Assembly (NCBI GenBank): GCA_963969395.1
Contig: OZ017795.1
Span: 41,521,063-41,585,062 of the forward strand
Direction of reading: 5' to 3'
DNA length: 64,000 nt
Source: Pseudoscleropodium purum
Taxonomy: Eukaryota > Streptophyta > Bryopsida > Hypnales > Brachytheciaceae
In this document: positions 1-13,126 of the stretch, one piece after another
Numbering within the stretch: the stretch's first letter is position 1
Layout: each line of letters begins with the position of its first letter
Program-made: the position numbers and the translations under genes
Notes under the pieces: model-generated
The model's input: the letters and a program-made list of their open reading frames with translations, nothing else
Databases searched by the model: none
What the model was told of the DNA's origin: nothing

Positions 1-3000
1 CAAGGATCTCTCATAACATCATCAAAGTCAAGGTCCATTTTTGGTTTGTAGTGGCCTTAGATATGCAAGGTTAGCAAAAATGAGTGCCCTCAATTTGAAG
101 ATGAGAGAGTAATGCTTTCAATCCAAAAAGCAAGTTCCTTATCAACTTTTGCTCTTGAATGGGTTGAAATGTCTAAATTATAAGTTCTAACCTACAAGTA
201 GTTCAAAATACATAACCTCTTCATCTATTATCTAGCTTCCATTTTAAGAATGACAAGATGCTTTAAACAAATAACATTCAATTCAAAATGAGTGATAATT
301 AGAAATCTCGGAGTTGGGACCTCAAACAAAGGTTTCTTCTTCTCCATTGGTCAACTCAATGAAGAATTCACATAAACAAGGACAAGTCTATACAACCTTT
401 GATCCAATCAAAGTGAGGACAAACAAGGAGAATACATTCAAGTTGGGAATGTTTGGCTTTAGGATTTTTTTAAATTTGTAATTGGACCTCAGATTAATAG
501 ACAATGCCATTCAAATCAAAATGATATTTACTTATTATGACATATATTGTGGTCAAGACCTTGAAGATGACACACTCTACAACATAGTGTCTTTGCTACA
601 TAGCAATACAATTATATTAAAGAAAAACACAAAATAGATGGAACTACCTATTGAAAGTAGAGACAAAGATATAAGAACCACCAAGTGGGGAAAAAACATT
701 GGGTCCCAATAAACAACTAGAAAATACTTGATTGTTTCAAGGCCAGCTGGTGGTGCATACTTTTTAGCATTTTTGGAAGAGAAAAAAATATTGATAATAA
801 CAAATCATTAATCAAACATCAGTATATCAATGAATTTAGTGTCTTGTGTATTTAATATACAAGGAATTTACTATACATTTGATATGAAGTTGTGGTCCTA
901 CAAATCTACAATTCCTACCATATCTTAAGTTTTTCAAACTTATAGTTTTGTTTCAAAATTTCAATCTACTATAATCATGAAATGCCAACCAAACCAATTC
1001 AAATTCACAATGAGGACTTACAAACAAAAATTTTCTCTTTATAGTTTCCAAAAATGGAATTTATATTTCATGACATTGATTTCTTCTATTAATACATGTC
1101 ATACTAATTTATTGCACTATTTTGAATTATTGAAGTCTAAAATATCCTCAACTTGAAGATGAAAACAAAATTGTCTACTACATCTCTAGTGAACATGACA
1201 ATTTTTTAGAAATGGATTACTATATTCTTTATTTTGACATTATTTTTGTATTTTGGTGACAAGAGTAGTCTATAGTCATTTGTAGATTCTAATATTATTT
1301 GTAACCATCACAATAGGAGCCTTTGACATTTGTCTGTGATTTATGCATAAATATTATAGAAATTTTTCAATCGTTGTTCAACAATTATGTTTATTGATCT
1401 ATACTAATCTTTGAGTTGAAGATAAATATTTAGTATTAAGGACTTGACTTGCCTCAAAGATTTGGTGAATTTTTTAATTTGATGAATTTTCTTGACTTAT
1501 CCATTGGATTATTTTCACCTTTGATAACTATTTTCTTAAAGATGTTATTGACTTCAAAATATTACTCTAGAGATTATCTACATTAGTGCCACTATAATAC
1601 TTATAAAAATTGATTTGGAGATTTTTTTGATGTCTTTAAACTATCTTTAATTTATCTTTGAGTCAAAAAAAATATTATTTATATGACAAATTAGATTTCC
1701 ATCTTCACCATTATCTTTTAGCTTTTGTTTCAAACTTTTTGACTATAGATTTCAAAATCATTTTCAATATTAATTCAACTGAATCCTATCACCACACCAC
1801 CTTAATCTACATAAATTTTGAAGTAGGTATTCTAAGCATGTTCAACCATAGAAAAGTATCTGCAATTCAAAAATACATTGATGTTATTAAGTTGGTTAGA
1901 TCTGATTTCATGAATGAGAATTATCTACAAATTGCACATAGGTTGATAAAAATTCTTACCTCAAAATGATTGTAGCCCAAGTGTACAAGATTTATTTTCA
2001 ATGCAAGAAGTCTATTTTTAATTCGAAAATAGATTTATGGAAGTCAAAAATGTTTATAATAAAGAACAAGATGTGTATAGTGAAATCAATATAACTTGCG
2101 TATCAATTGACGTATCAATTGAATAAAAAATAATGCACCTTAAGCATCACTTGGATAATTGTTTTGGGCCATACAATCTTTCTTAAAATGGACATAAAGT
2201 GGTGTTGTCTTACCCTATTGTCAACAACCTATATATTACCTTGACAAGTTTATAAAAATTATCACCATGCAATGTTTGAAACTTGATTTCAAGAGATTTG
2301 ACTCTTGAATTGAGAAAAAACACAATCCCACAAATGAAATCCTCAAATATGATCTTCAACTTTATGAGTGCCATATACCTTATGTTGTGCGAACAATGAT
2401 GTAGAAATTGTTGTGGTAGCCGGCTCTACAACCAACAAGTTTTTGGAAAGAGATTCCACGTGTTTTTGTTCATGCTTAGAGATCAACCAAAGCTTTTGTC
2501 TTGTAGATAGGGGCTTTCATTTCCTTGTAGTCAAGCCGACAAATACGTATGATTTATATTATATATAGACACTCTCTTTGATTGATCAAAATGAACCAGC
2601 TTGTGCACCTTGATGTCAAATACACATTGCAAATGTATTGAAATAACACAAGCAAAATTAAAAATTACATTACATCTAGTAGAAAAAATCAAGGTCATTA
2701 GGACATGCTTTTAAAAAACTGGGCAAATTCTTTGACATCAACACTCATGACTTGAAAGTTGAACACAATTAAATCCAAAGCGTCAAAAATACGACAACAA
2801 AATCAGATTTGATCAAATGAATTCCAACTTACACATATATAAAGTTGTTGCTAGTATGGCCTTGTGCTATAGCCCAGATGCACTTGTAGCCAACAAATTT
2901 ATAATACCTCTACAAGCTAGCTTCAAAAACAAGCTCCACTTCATAAGTAGTGCCTTTTGACTATTACTAGTCTAAACAAAATGTCCTACAAATACTTGGC

Positions 3001-6000
3001 CTTTTGTGAAATGGAACCTTTTGTGCATGAGTGCTCAAAAGAAGAGCATGAGGGTGCACAAAGCTCAAACAAAAAAGAGGCACACATACCAAATGAAAAA
3101 CTCAAAGTAGAGGAGAGTCAAACCCTAGCCTACCCTTGGGTAGCATGTTGGAAAGCACATCCATCCAGGGTGGTTGAAAAAGCTAAGAAAATAGCTACAA
3201 TAGTTGCCTAAATTAGTTTACAACTAGTTCCTCAAATTAGGAATTGGTGCCTTCCTAGAATTAATTACAAGGCAAGACAACTATGTTACATACTTCCTGA
3301 CCTCTACAAAAGAAGACTATGGTAAATTTAGTGAAAGTGCTACATTGACTCTCAAAGTGTTTTGTACACTTGCATAATTGCCATAGCTAAATGAGGAATT
3401 AGAGATTTTAACCTTTAAAAGACTTTGAGCGGAGGGTTGGTCAAAATTCATTAGATCTCTACATTAAAATACACATTTCAAAATTTTGATATTTTTCACT
3501 TGTAATAATATATGTCTAAAGTTTAATCTCATATTTCTTTATTAAAAACATCAAATTGAATTTTATATGAACTTTTAAAGAATTTTTTTTTAATAAAATC
3601 ATAGAAATGACAAAGATGATTTAAATTGTATGAAATTTAAAAAAAAGATGAAAATGATAGCAAAAAATACTATGGTGTAATTGATATATCTTTCGGACTC
3701 ACACCAAGAGAAATTTGATAGAAAAGCTCAAAAAAAGGTTTATTTTGAGCTTTCAAGATGCTAGCTTCAAAGTGACAAAAATTACAATTTTAATAGTTTT
3801 GACTTCAAAATTAAAAACTTTGTAAAAATTTAGGTTCTAATTTTGGAAATGTCTATGGGCTTTGCAAATTGCAATGTCCTTTCAAGGATTAAACAAAATT
3901 TGGGTATGTTGTTGTACATGTGACATACTTGCATAAAATACTTTTTGATCTTTTTTCATTTAATGAAACTCACTAATTATCAAATTTTTTTAATACAAAT
4001 AAAGATTTTTCAAGGTTTTTTAGTAAATAAAATTAAAATTCTATTTAGAAATTTTTAGCAAGAATTTCATGAATATTAAAGTTTTAATGAAAAAAATATT
4101 ACTAACTCAAATATGAGTCCAAATTTTTTATGTTTTTTAAAATAATTTTCTCTAAAAATAAATAGAAATTGAGAAAATTTTCAAAAAGTGTATAAATATT
4201 TACATATGATTTTTTATGATTTTTTTGATGTTCTTGGAGTGAATTCTAATAAATCCAGAAATTTAAATTTACATTTCAATCAATGATATTTCACTCAATA
4301 AACTTATAAAGTTCATGAAATTCTTGCCAAAAAATTCTATAAAGATTTCTCATTTGACTTACTCAGAATTCCCCAAAAAATATTTGCATTAAAAGACTTA
4401 GGCAGAAGAGTTTCATTTAAATTATTCAAAATTGAATTGAAAATTTGAAATGTATTGAAATTTTTTATCTTGAAACATTAAGTAGAAAATATAGAAAAAA
4501 TAGAACTTGACAAACAAAATGATTTTCATTTTTTCTAAACTATAAATTCTAAAATAGTACTTGATAGAAGAAAAAATTAGATCATTAATGATTAGAATCA
4601 TGTTTTGCATTGAAAATATTTAATATTTATGTTTTTATTAAATAAAAAATAAAAAAATTATTTTTACATTTGCTGTAGTTGAGGCAATGGCACAAGCCAT
4701 ACTAAGTGTGTATTATTAAAGTCCACATTGTTCTTCTATTGAACTCTTGTTAGAAAAAATAACAAGAGTCCAATAGAAGCATTTTTTGATCCAAACAATC
4801 AAATGCAATAACTAATCTTAATATCTTTAACTAATCTTAAAGTAGCAAAGCCAACAACAATAGTACTGCTTATCCCAAGCGCAGGCATAATGACGAGAAG
4901 CGTAGGCTCATTCCAAAATTCACTATAAGAACCCCATGTTTTAAATGATGGATTTTAGGTGATATCCAATGTAACAACCTACATTTTTATGTCAACAATA
5001 ACGTCTGCCATACCATCAAGATAGCATAAATTCATCAATTTGTGTGTGCATGTTCTTCGTGACATATAGAAAAAGTGAACTACAATTTCATTTCCTCACT
5101 AGGGTTCTGCTTAAATTCCATTCATTTTTTACAGACTTCCAAAATTTTACATAATTAAACTAAGCCTTTGTTCTAACCAAATAAACCTAAACACATTTTT
5201 GGTTAGTACAATTTGAATATAAATGGATTTAGGCCCTTCTGCATAAGTCTTCTCGGTTCAAATTCTTTGAAGAGTTACAATTTTGTTTTGTACATAGTGA
5301 ATACAAATTGGTTTTCTATCCACACAGAAAACTTTTTTAGGAGGAAAATGAAGGAATACTACTACACTAAGAGGATGTGGACTCACTAGTACTTGATATG
5401 GCAAATATGGGTCTCGCCCATATTGTTGGTGATGCTTTGCTACAAGATTGGTGCTCTTTATTCTTCTTCTGTAACAATGGGAACATGCACATAGATATTG
5501 TCGGAAACCAAGTCTTGTGGCGATGGCCCTCTCAATGTAGTAAGCTACTCTAAGACGTCAAGGATGCATTTTTCTACACTTTGCAAATTATAAAAAAATA
5601 AGATGTGATCATGAACATCATTTTGTTTGCAAATACTTATAGTTCGACTAAAACCATGAATACTTTGATCACAAGCATTGAAAAACCACAATCAAATTCC
5701 ACCAATTCACATGCATTAGATACATTCCAACTTAAGATAACAAATATGACATACCTACATCCATGCATAATCATCTTCCACTTCCGATGATACGTCATCA
5801 TCAATCTATTCTTGCTTTAATTGGTCAATAAGTTATAATTGTGAACAATTACTTGTAAAAGAGAATTGTAGTTTACATAGAAGGAAGACAATTATATTGT
5901 AGAAAGCAAGTGTTGAATGAATTCCATACACTTTCTAATAAATTCTGGAATAAAAAAATGTTTTCCAATTCAGAATATCTTGTAATGCCATACAACTTAG

Positions 6001-6116
6001 TTGTTTACCTAGCTAGTATGCTTTGCCTATGATATCTGGTAACAGAGAACACAAATACTCTATTTCAAAGGAAGCGGACAACTCAAACTAACACTACTAA
6101 TGTACTCCTTTGCGAA
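1..6116. other. AT-rich intergenic DNA, no supported gene
   Basis: Very AT-rich sequence with many homopolymer A and T runs. The open frames present (such as 1658-1969 and 2957-3211, plus strand) are short, show no recognisable domain and have no convincing splice partners. I see no tRNA or rRNA. One compact hairpin at 4733-4779 is listed separately. Confidence 0.6.
4733..4779. repeat. 47-bp hairpin-forming inverted repeat
   Basis: Two 20-bp arms (4733-4752 and 4760-4779) are reverse complements with a single mismatch (A4742 against C4770) and are separated by a 7-base A-rich loop. The arms read CTTCTATTGAACTCTTGTTA and its complement. No flanking duplication was recognised, so it could be a relic of a miniature element or a chance foldback. 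Confidence 0.75.
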
Positions 6117-6476
6117 TCACGTCTTCTTGGTCTTATAAATCTTATCAAAGAAGTGTGCCAAGCAAAACTTTTTTTTTGGGTACAAATAGGCACCTTTCTT
6201 GAGAGGCCTAAGAACTAAGTGAATGTCATAGACATTCACCTCTTCAACTAATTGGTTGAAATGTTCTCCAACTTCTAACAATTCAGCTAGTAACTTCTTG
6301 AGCATGGGTTTGAAGTTTTGATGACATGGGCGACAACTTTTTGTCTTTCCACCTAGAACTGCAATACTTGGCTTGAGAGCTTTTCCATAACATACATCCA
6401 CATCACTCCATTCCTCTCTAACTTCTATAGGCACATCAATAGTTCCCAAGACTCCTGCACTGTGTTTAGACTCCAT
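6117..6476 (-). CDS. Hypothetical 119-aa open frame, possibly a relic exon
   Basis: Unrecognised open frame beginning with ATG at 6476 and ending with a stop at 6117. The composition is more protein-like than other frames in this AT-rich stretch: rich in Glu, Lys, Leu and Val, with a central amphipathic stretch (about residues 55-85) and one CxxC pair (S-C-R-P-C near residue 48). No signal peptide, membrane segment or known domain is evident. It lies about 150 bp from a TTAA-flanked element and about 1.5 kb from plus-strand coding relics. It may therefore be a fragment of a decayed mobile element rather than an independent gene. No flanking exon was found. Confidence 0.25.
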   Translation of the reverse strand: MESKHSAGVLGTIDVPIEVREEWSDVDVCYGKALKPSIAVLGGKTKSCRPCHQNFKPMLKKLLAELLEVGEHFNQLVEEVNVYDIHLVLRPLKKGAYLYPKKKFCLAHFFDKIYKTKKT

Positions 6477-6627
6477 ACAAAAAAACTAATGTTATGCCTC
6501 CCTGAACAACTCTATAGTGCACAAAATTGTTATACCGCTACAATTCAATGTTGTTGTAGGGCTTGTAATCAAAACCACAAAGATTTTAAATTTTATTTTA
6601 ACAAAATGACACAATTTCTGCATCGAA

Positions 6628-7301
6628 TTAACCCCTAAAGGTTTTTGACTATGTTTTCACCAAAAACGCTCTAAAATTGTCATTTCTAGTGTAAGTACCC
6701 AATTTTTGAAAAAAAACATTTTTAAACACAAGTAATTGTGAGATCTTGTAGTAAACTATTTTGAAAAGATGTAGTAAAAATTTCAGAAATTTTCACCATG
6801 TCAATTGCAAGAAATTATTTAGATCATTTGAAATTGTGCAATATGTAGGAAAAAAATAGTAACTAGAATGAAGTAGAGAATGATTCAAAGTACTAAGTTG
6901 TTAATAATTTCTTTATGGAATTGAAAAATGCCAATCCCAATGGTTGCAATGTTGTAATAAACAATGTACACCTAAATTTTTAATTTATTTTCAATAATAT
7001 TTAAAATTCAAAGCTTTTAAATCTAAAGAATCAATTTCAAATTTTAATTTTTGAAAAAAGTGATTTTTGAATAACTTTTTTTTGCTGCCCGAGTTGCCCA
7101 TTGAGTGTTGAAAATCACATTTCATACAATAACTTTTTAGCCATGTAGTCAGAATTTATAAAAATTGTTGGGCCTAAAAGCTACTCCTCGAGCACATGTC
7201 ATGCTAAAATTTCAAAGGAAAAAAAATAAAAACTCCATTCGTAGTGAGCTGCCCAAAATTGCTATGTTGCCAAAAAATGGGATTTAGGGCTTTAGAGTTA
7301 A
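6628..7301. mobile_element. TTAA-flanked element A (CCCCTAAAG termini)
   Basis: The left end reads TTAA then CCCCTAAAGG (element from 6632). The right end reads CTTTAGAG then TTAA (element to 7297), a degenerate inverted copy of the left end. The interior (for example 6840-6970 and the terminal 6632-6740) matches, by eye, the reverse complement of element C at 36227-37112. No protein is encoded. This end structure (C-rich terminus plus TTAA duplication) is what piggyBac-type transposases leave. The right end is decayed, so the boundary there is less certain. Confidence 0.6.
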
Positions 7302-7925
7302 GGACTCTATATGACGTCAAATACACATGGGATTCTTGAAGACTCTAAGTGGAAATAGGTAATACATTACCGTCTTTTGTGATACAACAAGAGAAAATTC
7401 ATTCACTTCAGGCATTCAATTAAGGAGGTAGACATTCATAGAAGTAAAAACTCTAGAAACAAAAATGACAAACCAGTGGGACAATGTTTTCATGTTCTAC
7501 TATTGCACTAAGCTAAGCTATCGCCATCAACTTTGTTTCTGTTAAAATTTTCATAATGGCATGGAAAATTTGTGGTAATAAATGGTGTTGATTCTGTTGT
7601 TGACATACCCAAATAACTGCTAAGTTCTAAACATGATTACTAGATTTCTAACAAGCAATGCACATCATATATTGAAAGTCTAAAAAAATTGGTTATAAGA
7701 GCAAGCAATCACAATTAGTGATTGAAACTAACCTTTGTAGAAGGTCATGTTTGAGATGATTAATGTTGACTTTCTAGAATGTTTTCCTTGTGAAGAAAGC
7801 TATATAACTTTGAAATTTCCTCACAGTATTCACGCATTCCATTACTAGCAATATCTTGTACTTTGTCACACGACAATAAGCAGAACTTGTATAGCAGTCA
7901 GAAACTTTGAGAAGCTCTAAGCACT
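7302..7925. other. AT-rich intergenic DNA
   Basis: No gene, RNA or clear repeat seen between element A and the first coding relic. Confidence 0.5.
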
Positions 7926-8413
7926 ATGTTTAAAGAGTTAACCACAAATTGGGAGATGGTGTTCGAGATGGTGGATAAGATTGTAGAAAAACTTGGCGCT
8001 AAACATGATGGGTAAGGTCTAACTGAACCTAAACCGTCCATTCAAAGAAGTATTGAGCAAGAAAGGCATGGAAAAAAAATGTTGTAAATGTTATCATTGT
8101 CTAGTATGCTGCAATTGTGGGAAGTGTAATAATGTGTCTTTTAACGGCAAATGCGCTACTGTTTTTCACTACAAGTTGGCTTAAGCATTAGCTAAACCAT
8201 TACTGTGAGTGTTGAGGACTTCATTTTTTTTTGTAGGTCTTCATAAATGATGTGACCGCTTATGTTTCATAACTAACTAAACTTGGTATTCCTAAATTAG
8301 TATTTGCCATTCATTTTTCCAAAGTCGCCTGCCAAAGGTGTCAATCCTCTAAAGGCACAAAATTCAAGAAATCTGTGACCATCTACAGTGCATGTAGGAG
8401 TCGTGGATGAATA
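7926..8413 (+). pseudogene. Decayed cysteine-rich (zinc-binding-like) coding relic
   Basis: Three coherent but broken pieces read on the plus strand. From ATG 7926 a frame rich in Met, Glu and Lys runs about 29 codons to a GGGTAAGG that is either an in-frame stop or a former donor. After further in-frame sequence and an apparent one-base slip in an A run near 8080, a dense cysteine block follows (8081-8184) with the pattern CCxCxxCxxCCxCxxC. After a T-rich tract ending in TAG (about 8236), another stretch (8237-8413) contains a CxxC pair and a later Cys, interrupted by one TAA. The cysteine spacing suggests a former zinc-binding module, but I do not recognise the family. It may be part of the same decayed element or gene as the relics at 10.0-13.1 kb. 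Confidence 0.4.
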
Positions 8414-10030
8414 TTACAAGAAGTCACTCAAACTTTTCATATTAATTGACTAGGTTATATTGTGCATGTAATCTAACTACAAAATAGAAAATGTCAGATT
8501 ATTTTGAATTTGCATTGCTTAATTACTAGCTATAGTTGAAATTAGGTTTCTACAATGGTTTGTTACTAATCAGTGTAAATGCATGGGTTTTGACAACACA
8601 TTGTTTTCCATGTAGTTCCCTTGATAGATATGGAGATAGTTCGGCAACAAAAGTAGCTACTTCAACAATAGTCACCTACGGAATTTTTTTTGTGGTAGCA
8701 GGAAACACTTAGACTTCGTCACCACTATAGTAGCCTACAACACACTTGAAGGAAATCAATGAAGTTACAAGTACAGTCGACACTTCAAACCCTAACCTCT
8801 ACCTGTTAGATCTAACTCCACAATCTACATGTACTAACACTATAAGAGAACAAGCAGTTTTGTGATGTCAAGAAAAACACGTTATCATGTTACTTGAGAC
8901 ACAAAATGAATCAACATTGACCTCACCTAAAATCTTTCATAATTGACAAGCAAAAAACATGCAAAAAACATGCCTAATCGTGGCTTGTTTTTTGGTAACA
9001 TCACAAAAAACATGGTCTTCCAAGCTCTTCAAAATGAGACATTTGGACGCCATGTAAGCACCATGTTAGAGAGGAGAGCCACGTAAGATTTTTTCATCTA
9101 GTCCATCAATGAGTTGGCACCTAACGTGGCACTTGATGTAGTGGCGGGAAAATGATGACGTAGCATGTCTAGTTAGCATACTTTTATATTGTTTGAAAAT
9201 TTTAATGTTTCTTTTTGAGACATCAAATTAGATGTTTTTTGAAACATCAATTAGTACATACCATACTTGTAAGGTAAGGCCAACAAAAACAATTAGTGAA
9301 AATAAAATAAAAAAAACAAGAGTAATTGTAGAATTCACCAAGAATTAAAAAAAACTTACCATCTACCATCAAGAGGATTTTTGATGGCCAAATGAAGGAA
9401 TTACCTCATCTGAAGTTAGTAAAAATGAAGGGTGGAGAGGATGTATTTATATTGAAATTTATTGTTTGTTCATGGTAAGACAAAAGATATGGGATATTTT
9501 GAATGTGGGAGCTTGATAACTAGGCATGTGGACATTGTTTCAGACATTGTTTTGGACATCAGGATGTTGTTTTAGACATTTTACATTGAACATATTTTTT
9601 TCTTTACATATCCCATATAGAGTGTCAATCTTCCTACAACCCTACTTGTATAAAGAGCTTCATTTTTCATCCATGATGCACATCCATCCATTTCCCTTTT
9701 TTGGCAAAGTATGTTATGTGGCTGCCCTTCTTCTAAAATTTTTACATTTGGTCAATATTTTACCATAGATTGCAAAATTTTTAACTAATTTATCTATTGT
9801 CAAAATGATTTTACTTGCTAACATGGCAATCTATGTTCTTTTACACAATTCAAAAAACATCAATGTCAATGATAGCATCAACTTGTTTTTATAGTAATGT
9901 GTAAGCGTTTTCTGCAATGTTTACAAAAATTTACCTTACTTGACTTTCTGCACTTTGACATTGTATATTAGTGATAAACATATCCAAAAACACAAGTTTC
10001 TTATAGTGTGAGTTTACTTTTGTAGTACCT
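8414..10030. other. AT-rich spacer between coding relics
   Basis: No supported gene. Low-complexity A/T runs dominate. A short direct repeat of AAAAAACATG lies around 8945-9010. The 80-codon open frame at 9526-9768 is Phe/Leu-rich, matches A/T-rich noise and has no domain. Confidence 0.45.
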
Positions 10031-10332
10031 CATGTCATTAGTTGTGATGAACCTAGTTAGTGGGAACAGTTAGAGGATGCCTTGGCAAAGGACAAAAAGG
10101 AGCGGAGGATGGAGATAGAAAAGAAGGCTTTTGGAGAACTTGCAAAGAGCAACATTACTTCTTCTTTTGACTCCAACGAAGATTAGTTGTCAAGCACTAG
10201 AGACTCTCCCAACTCCAGTGAGTACCTCTTCAAGTCGGACAACAGTTTCTTGTCTTTGACATGCATTTCGGATGAATAGGTCCCAAAACGCAACCCTATC
10301 ATTCGTAGGAGATTGGGAAAAGTGAGTATCTA
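10031..10332 (+). pseudogene. Decayed charged coding relic
   Basis: A plus-strand frame from 10031 reads as a charged, helix-rich segment (Lys/Glu/Arg-rich around 10076-10150) followed by a Ser-rich acidic segment. It is interrupted by TAG codons at 10058 and 10183 and by a further TAG near 10278. The reading resembles a protein linker region, but no domain is recognisable. Its position upstream of the transposase-like relic on the same strand suggests both derive from one decayed element. No intron boundaries could be fixed. Confidence 0.35.
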
Positions 10333-11591
10333 AACGTCCATTGTTGTAAAACTTAGGTATCCGTCATCTTTGTATTATTTTGAAATTTCTATCGTAAGTC
10401 TTGTTGATAAACATTTCTATCTTCTAGAAAATAATTCTACTACATTTGGTTTTATACAAAATGTAGAATTCCACATGCATTACTATAAGGTAATGTAATA
10501 TTACTCTTATAAAAAAATCAACTGGTACAACAGGTGTGTATAAATAATTTGCGATTGGATGTACCATAACAAAGTGACATAGAACTGCATGCATTGCTTT
10601 CTAATTGTGTGTCAAAGCAAGTTTTGGGAGGACTCCGTCAAATACGTGGAATCAAGAAGTTGTCGACACTCTACACATCAGAACAGGTAATGTAAAATGT
10701 ATTTTAATCGCTATTGTAACATCCTACTTGCCTACAAATTGTATAGTGGAGAACTTTGAACTCAATCTTGATGATCTTACAAATGTACTTCATTTTGGAT
10801 TTAGTTATTTTAGGGTTCATAGAAATGTGTAGAAGAATACAATGAAGAAAATTAGATCAATTGACATACTATACCATATAATAATAGTCAAATATTGCCC
10901 AACAACATTAGAAATTTGAGATACAAAATCCCAATAAGCTTAAATATTTAGTTCTGTCAATTACTCAGAATACCCTTGTGAATGCAATACACATTAATCA
11001 ATTCTTTACAAAATCAAGAGTTTGAAGAAAGGGACTGTGTACTTAGAAGATGGAGGACATTATCAAGGCAAGCTATTTTGGAGTAGGTAACTTAATGACG
11101 AAGAGCAGACAAGTGTTTATGAGCTATTGAGCTCAAAGACAATAACAAAAACTTGTCATTTGTAAAGTTCCTAAACTTATACTTCATTATCATTTTAGTG
11201 GCTAATGGATAGAGCATTGGTACAAGTAATTCTTAAAGTTCTATGCAACACATGTAATTGGAAAATTTTTTATTACTATTTTCTGTATTTGACAGTCGTG
11301 TTGAATTTGTAAAACATTATGTAAGATCTACATTCACATTGCTCCAATTGGGCATGTGAAGGGCCTCATGCTATTTCCAGTGACTGCAATCATGATAACA
11401 AATGATGAATTTGTCTTCAGAAATGCAACTTCAGTATTTGTAGGTAGAAGGGTACAATGTTACTCGGAATTCAACCTTGTGAGCATCACTGTTGCGTTCC
11501 TAGTCAATCTTTTGATATGAATCTTGTCATGTCATGACATTGATGCATACACTAATCTTCTGACTAGATTTCCAAAGGAAAATCAAGGAAA

Positions 11592-11939
11592 ATGATGAAG
11601 GAGAAGGAAACTTTCAAAGTATGGAGGACCCCTAAGTAGAGGAAAAAGTTGTTGATTCGAGCAAATCCTTGTGAGGATGGTACTTCTTCTGCCCATTTCA
11701 AAAGTGGAAATCAAAAGAGGAAGAAGAATTCCTCACCTTTTCCAAGAGGCATGAAAACAATTCCATTGAACACACCTGAGCAACAAAGAGAAGTTGAAGT
11801 GGACAAAGAGAATGTCAAGAAAAAAAGAGCCACATGTGAAGTTCAGAAGGCAAAAGATAAGCCTACAATGGTAGAAGGAGAATATGCAACAAATAGGATT
11901 GAAATAGTATTGGTGGAGGAGGAGCACACTAGCACGTAG
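11592..11939 (+). pseudogene. Decayed basic, low-complexity coding relic
   Basis: A plus-strand frame with Lys/Arg/Ser-rich composition. It runs from about 11592, crosses one in-frame TAG at about 11635, and then stays open for 96 codons (11649-11939). The composition (basic block, then a Lys/Glu-rich stretch) looks like a disordered nuclear-protein region. It has no homology that I recognise. It sits between the relic at 10.0-10.3 kb and the transposase-like relic at 12.4-13.1 kb on the same strand. Confidence 0.35.
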
Positions 11940-12378
11940 TTGGTATTTGAAAATGAAAGCCTAATGCGTCTACCAAAAACTAAAAGTAAGAGTACATAAA
12001 TTGGTGTACACCCTTTTTTTCGTCAAAATGAGCAGGTAAAAAATGGACGGCAATATTTCAGCTATGTTACAATATGTTCAATATGCTGGAAAAAGCGTGT
12101 TGTCAGTATGATGAAATTAATGTACACTAATTGTATGATGATGTTTTTGTCTATTTGTTTTGACTATACTAACATTGGACTATCAAAGAAGGATGTTGAT
12201 TACAATAGTCGACAAATTAGACATGATAAAAATAAAGAGTACAGAGAGCAAAAGGGAAAGCAATCTTATGAAGGTGCATCAAAGCATGCCAATGGGGAAC
12301 TATATTCCCAAGCGTGACATACATGACAAAGATCAAAAATTAGGCTTTGGTGGTCGATGTTGTAAGAAGATTTAAGAA

Positions 12379-13126
12379 GGTTGGAATGATGGTCAGGATA
12401 GATTTGAATACAATGGATGTGGCGGATTCAATATACAAAAATAGAAGTGTAAGTCTTCAAATGATGAAACAACAAAACATCAACAAAGGAGGCAACGTCA
12501 AGTTGAAAGAAAAACAAAGAGAAGGTAGAGGGAGAAGCAAGGATTGGTTGGCCACTATATAGCTGTGGATTTGAATGGGATTCCATACAGTTTTGGTGTA
12601 GGTGTTTGGCGGTAGGAATTAAACAAGTTGATTGCGACATTGGACCCATCAATTTTGAATATACGCTATCAGCTAGAGGAAGCAATGGCAACTCTAAGGT
12701 GGCGTCTGAAGGAGTACTTTGAGTATAGTGCTCCAATTGATTGGACACACATCCAAATACTTGCTGGGAAGAGCGTAACGTTATGACGATCAAAGTTAAT
12801 TGTTGCCCTCTAAGCAAGGGCCCCATGTCCGACAGGACAGGATGCAGATGTTTGGTGTCGTCTAGACAAAATTTCCCAAGATCCACATTGGGAGGAACTA
12901 TCACAAAGGATGAAGTACACAAATGGTTGCCGAGTTAATAAGGGCAGAACATGACCAAAAGGAGAAGAGGGAATTTGGGAGGATATATACTGTAGATTGG
13001 GAAGAGAGCCATATCCTAACAAATTGGAGTATGAAATGCGGAGGAAGAAGGGCTATGGTAGTGTATCCAATAAACAAAGAGAAGGTCAACTATGCATTCG
13101 AACAACTTCACCCCAAATAAGTAGTG
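12379..13126 (+). pseudogene. Decayed transposase-like relic (plant En/Spm / Transposase_24 type, tentative)
   Basis: One plus-strand frame stays coherent for about 250 codons with several in-frame stops (for example TAG after the IQK near 12467, TAG after the VWR near 12615, TGA near 12785, TAA near 12809 and TGA near 12952). A segment around 12560-12740 has the layout of plant transposase family 24 (Ptta/En/Spm): a D-x-N-G-x-P motif, a Trp-anchored basic helix, then a W-R-L-K-E-Y-F-like block. Around 12840-13050 it continues with a W-x-x-L...E-L-S-x-R-M-K-type block and a basic G-R-E-P-Y-P-N segment, also in keeping with that family's C-terminal half. All stops can be explained by C-to-T changes of CGA, CAG or CAA. 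The family assignment rests on motif layout only. Confidence 0.35.

Noticed and set aside
1658..1969. 103-codon plus-strand open frame
   Set aside because: It starts at a non-ATG codon, is Ile/Phe/Asn-rich as expected by chance at this AT content, and has no domain or splice partners.
12428..12922. Minus-strand 164-codon open frame
   Set aside because: Lies opposite the transposase-like relic and has no recognisable motif; the plus-strand reading is more protein-like despite its stops.
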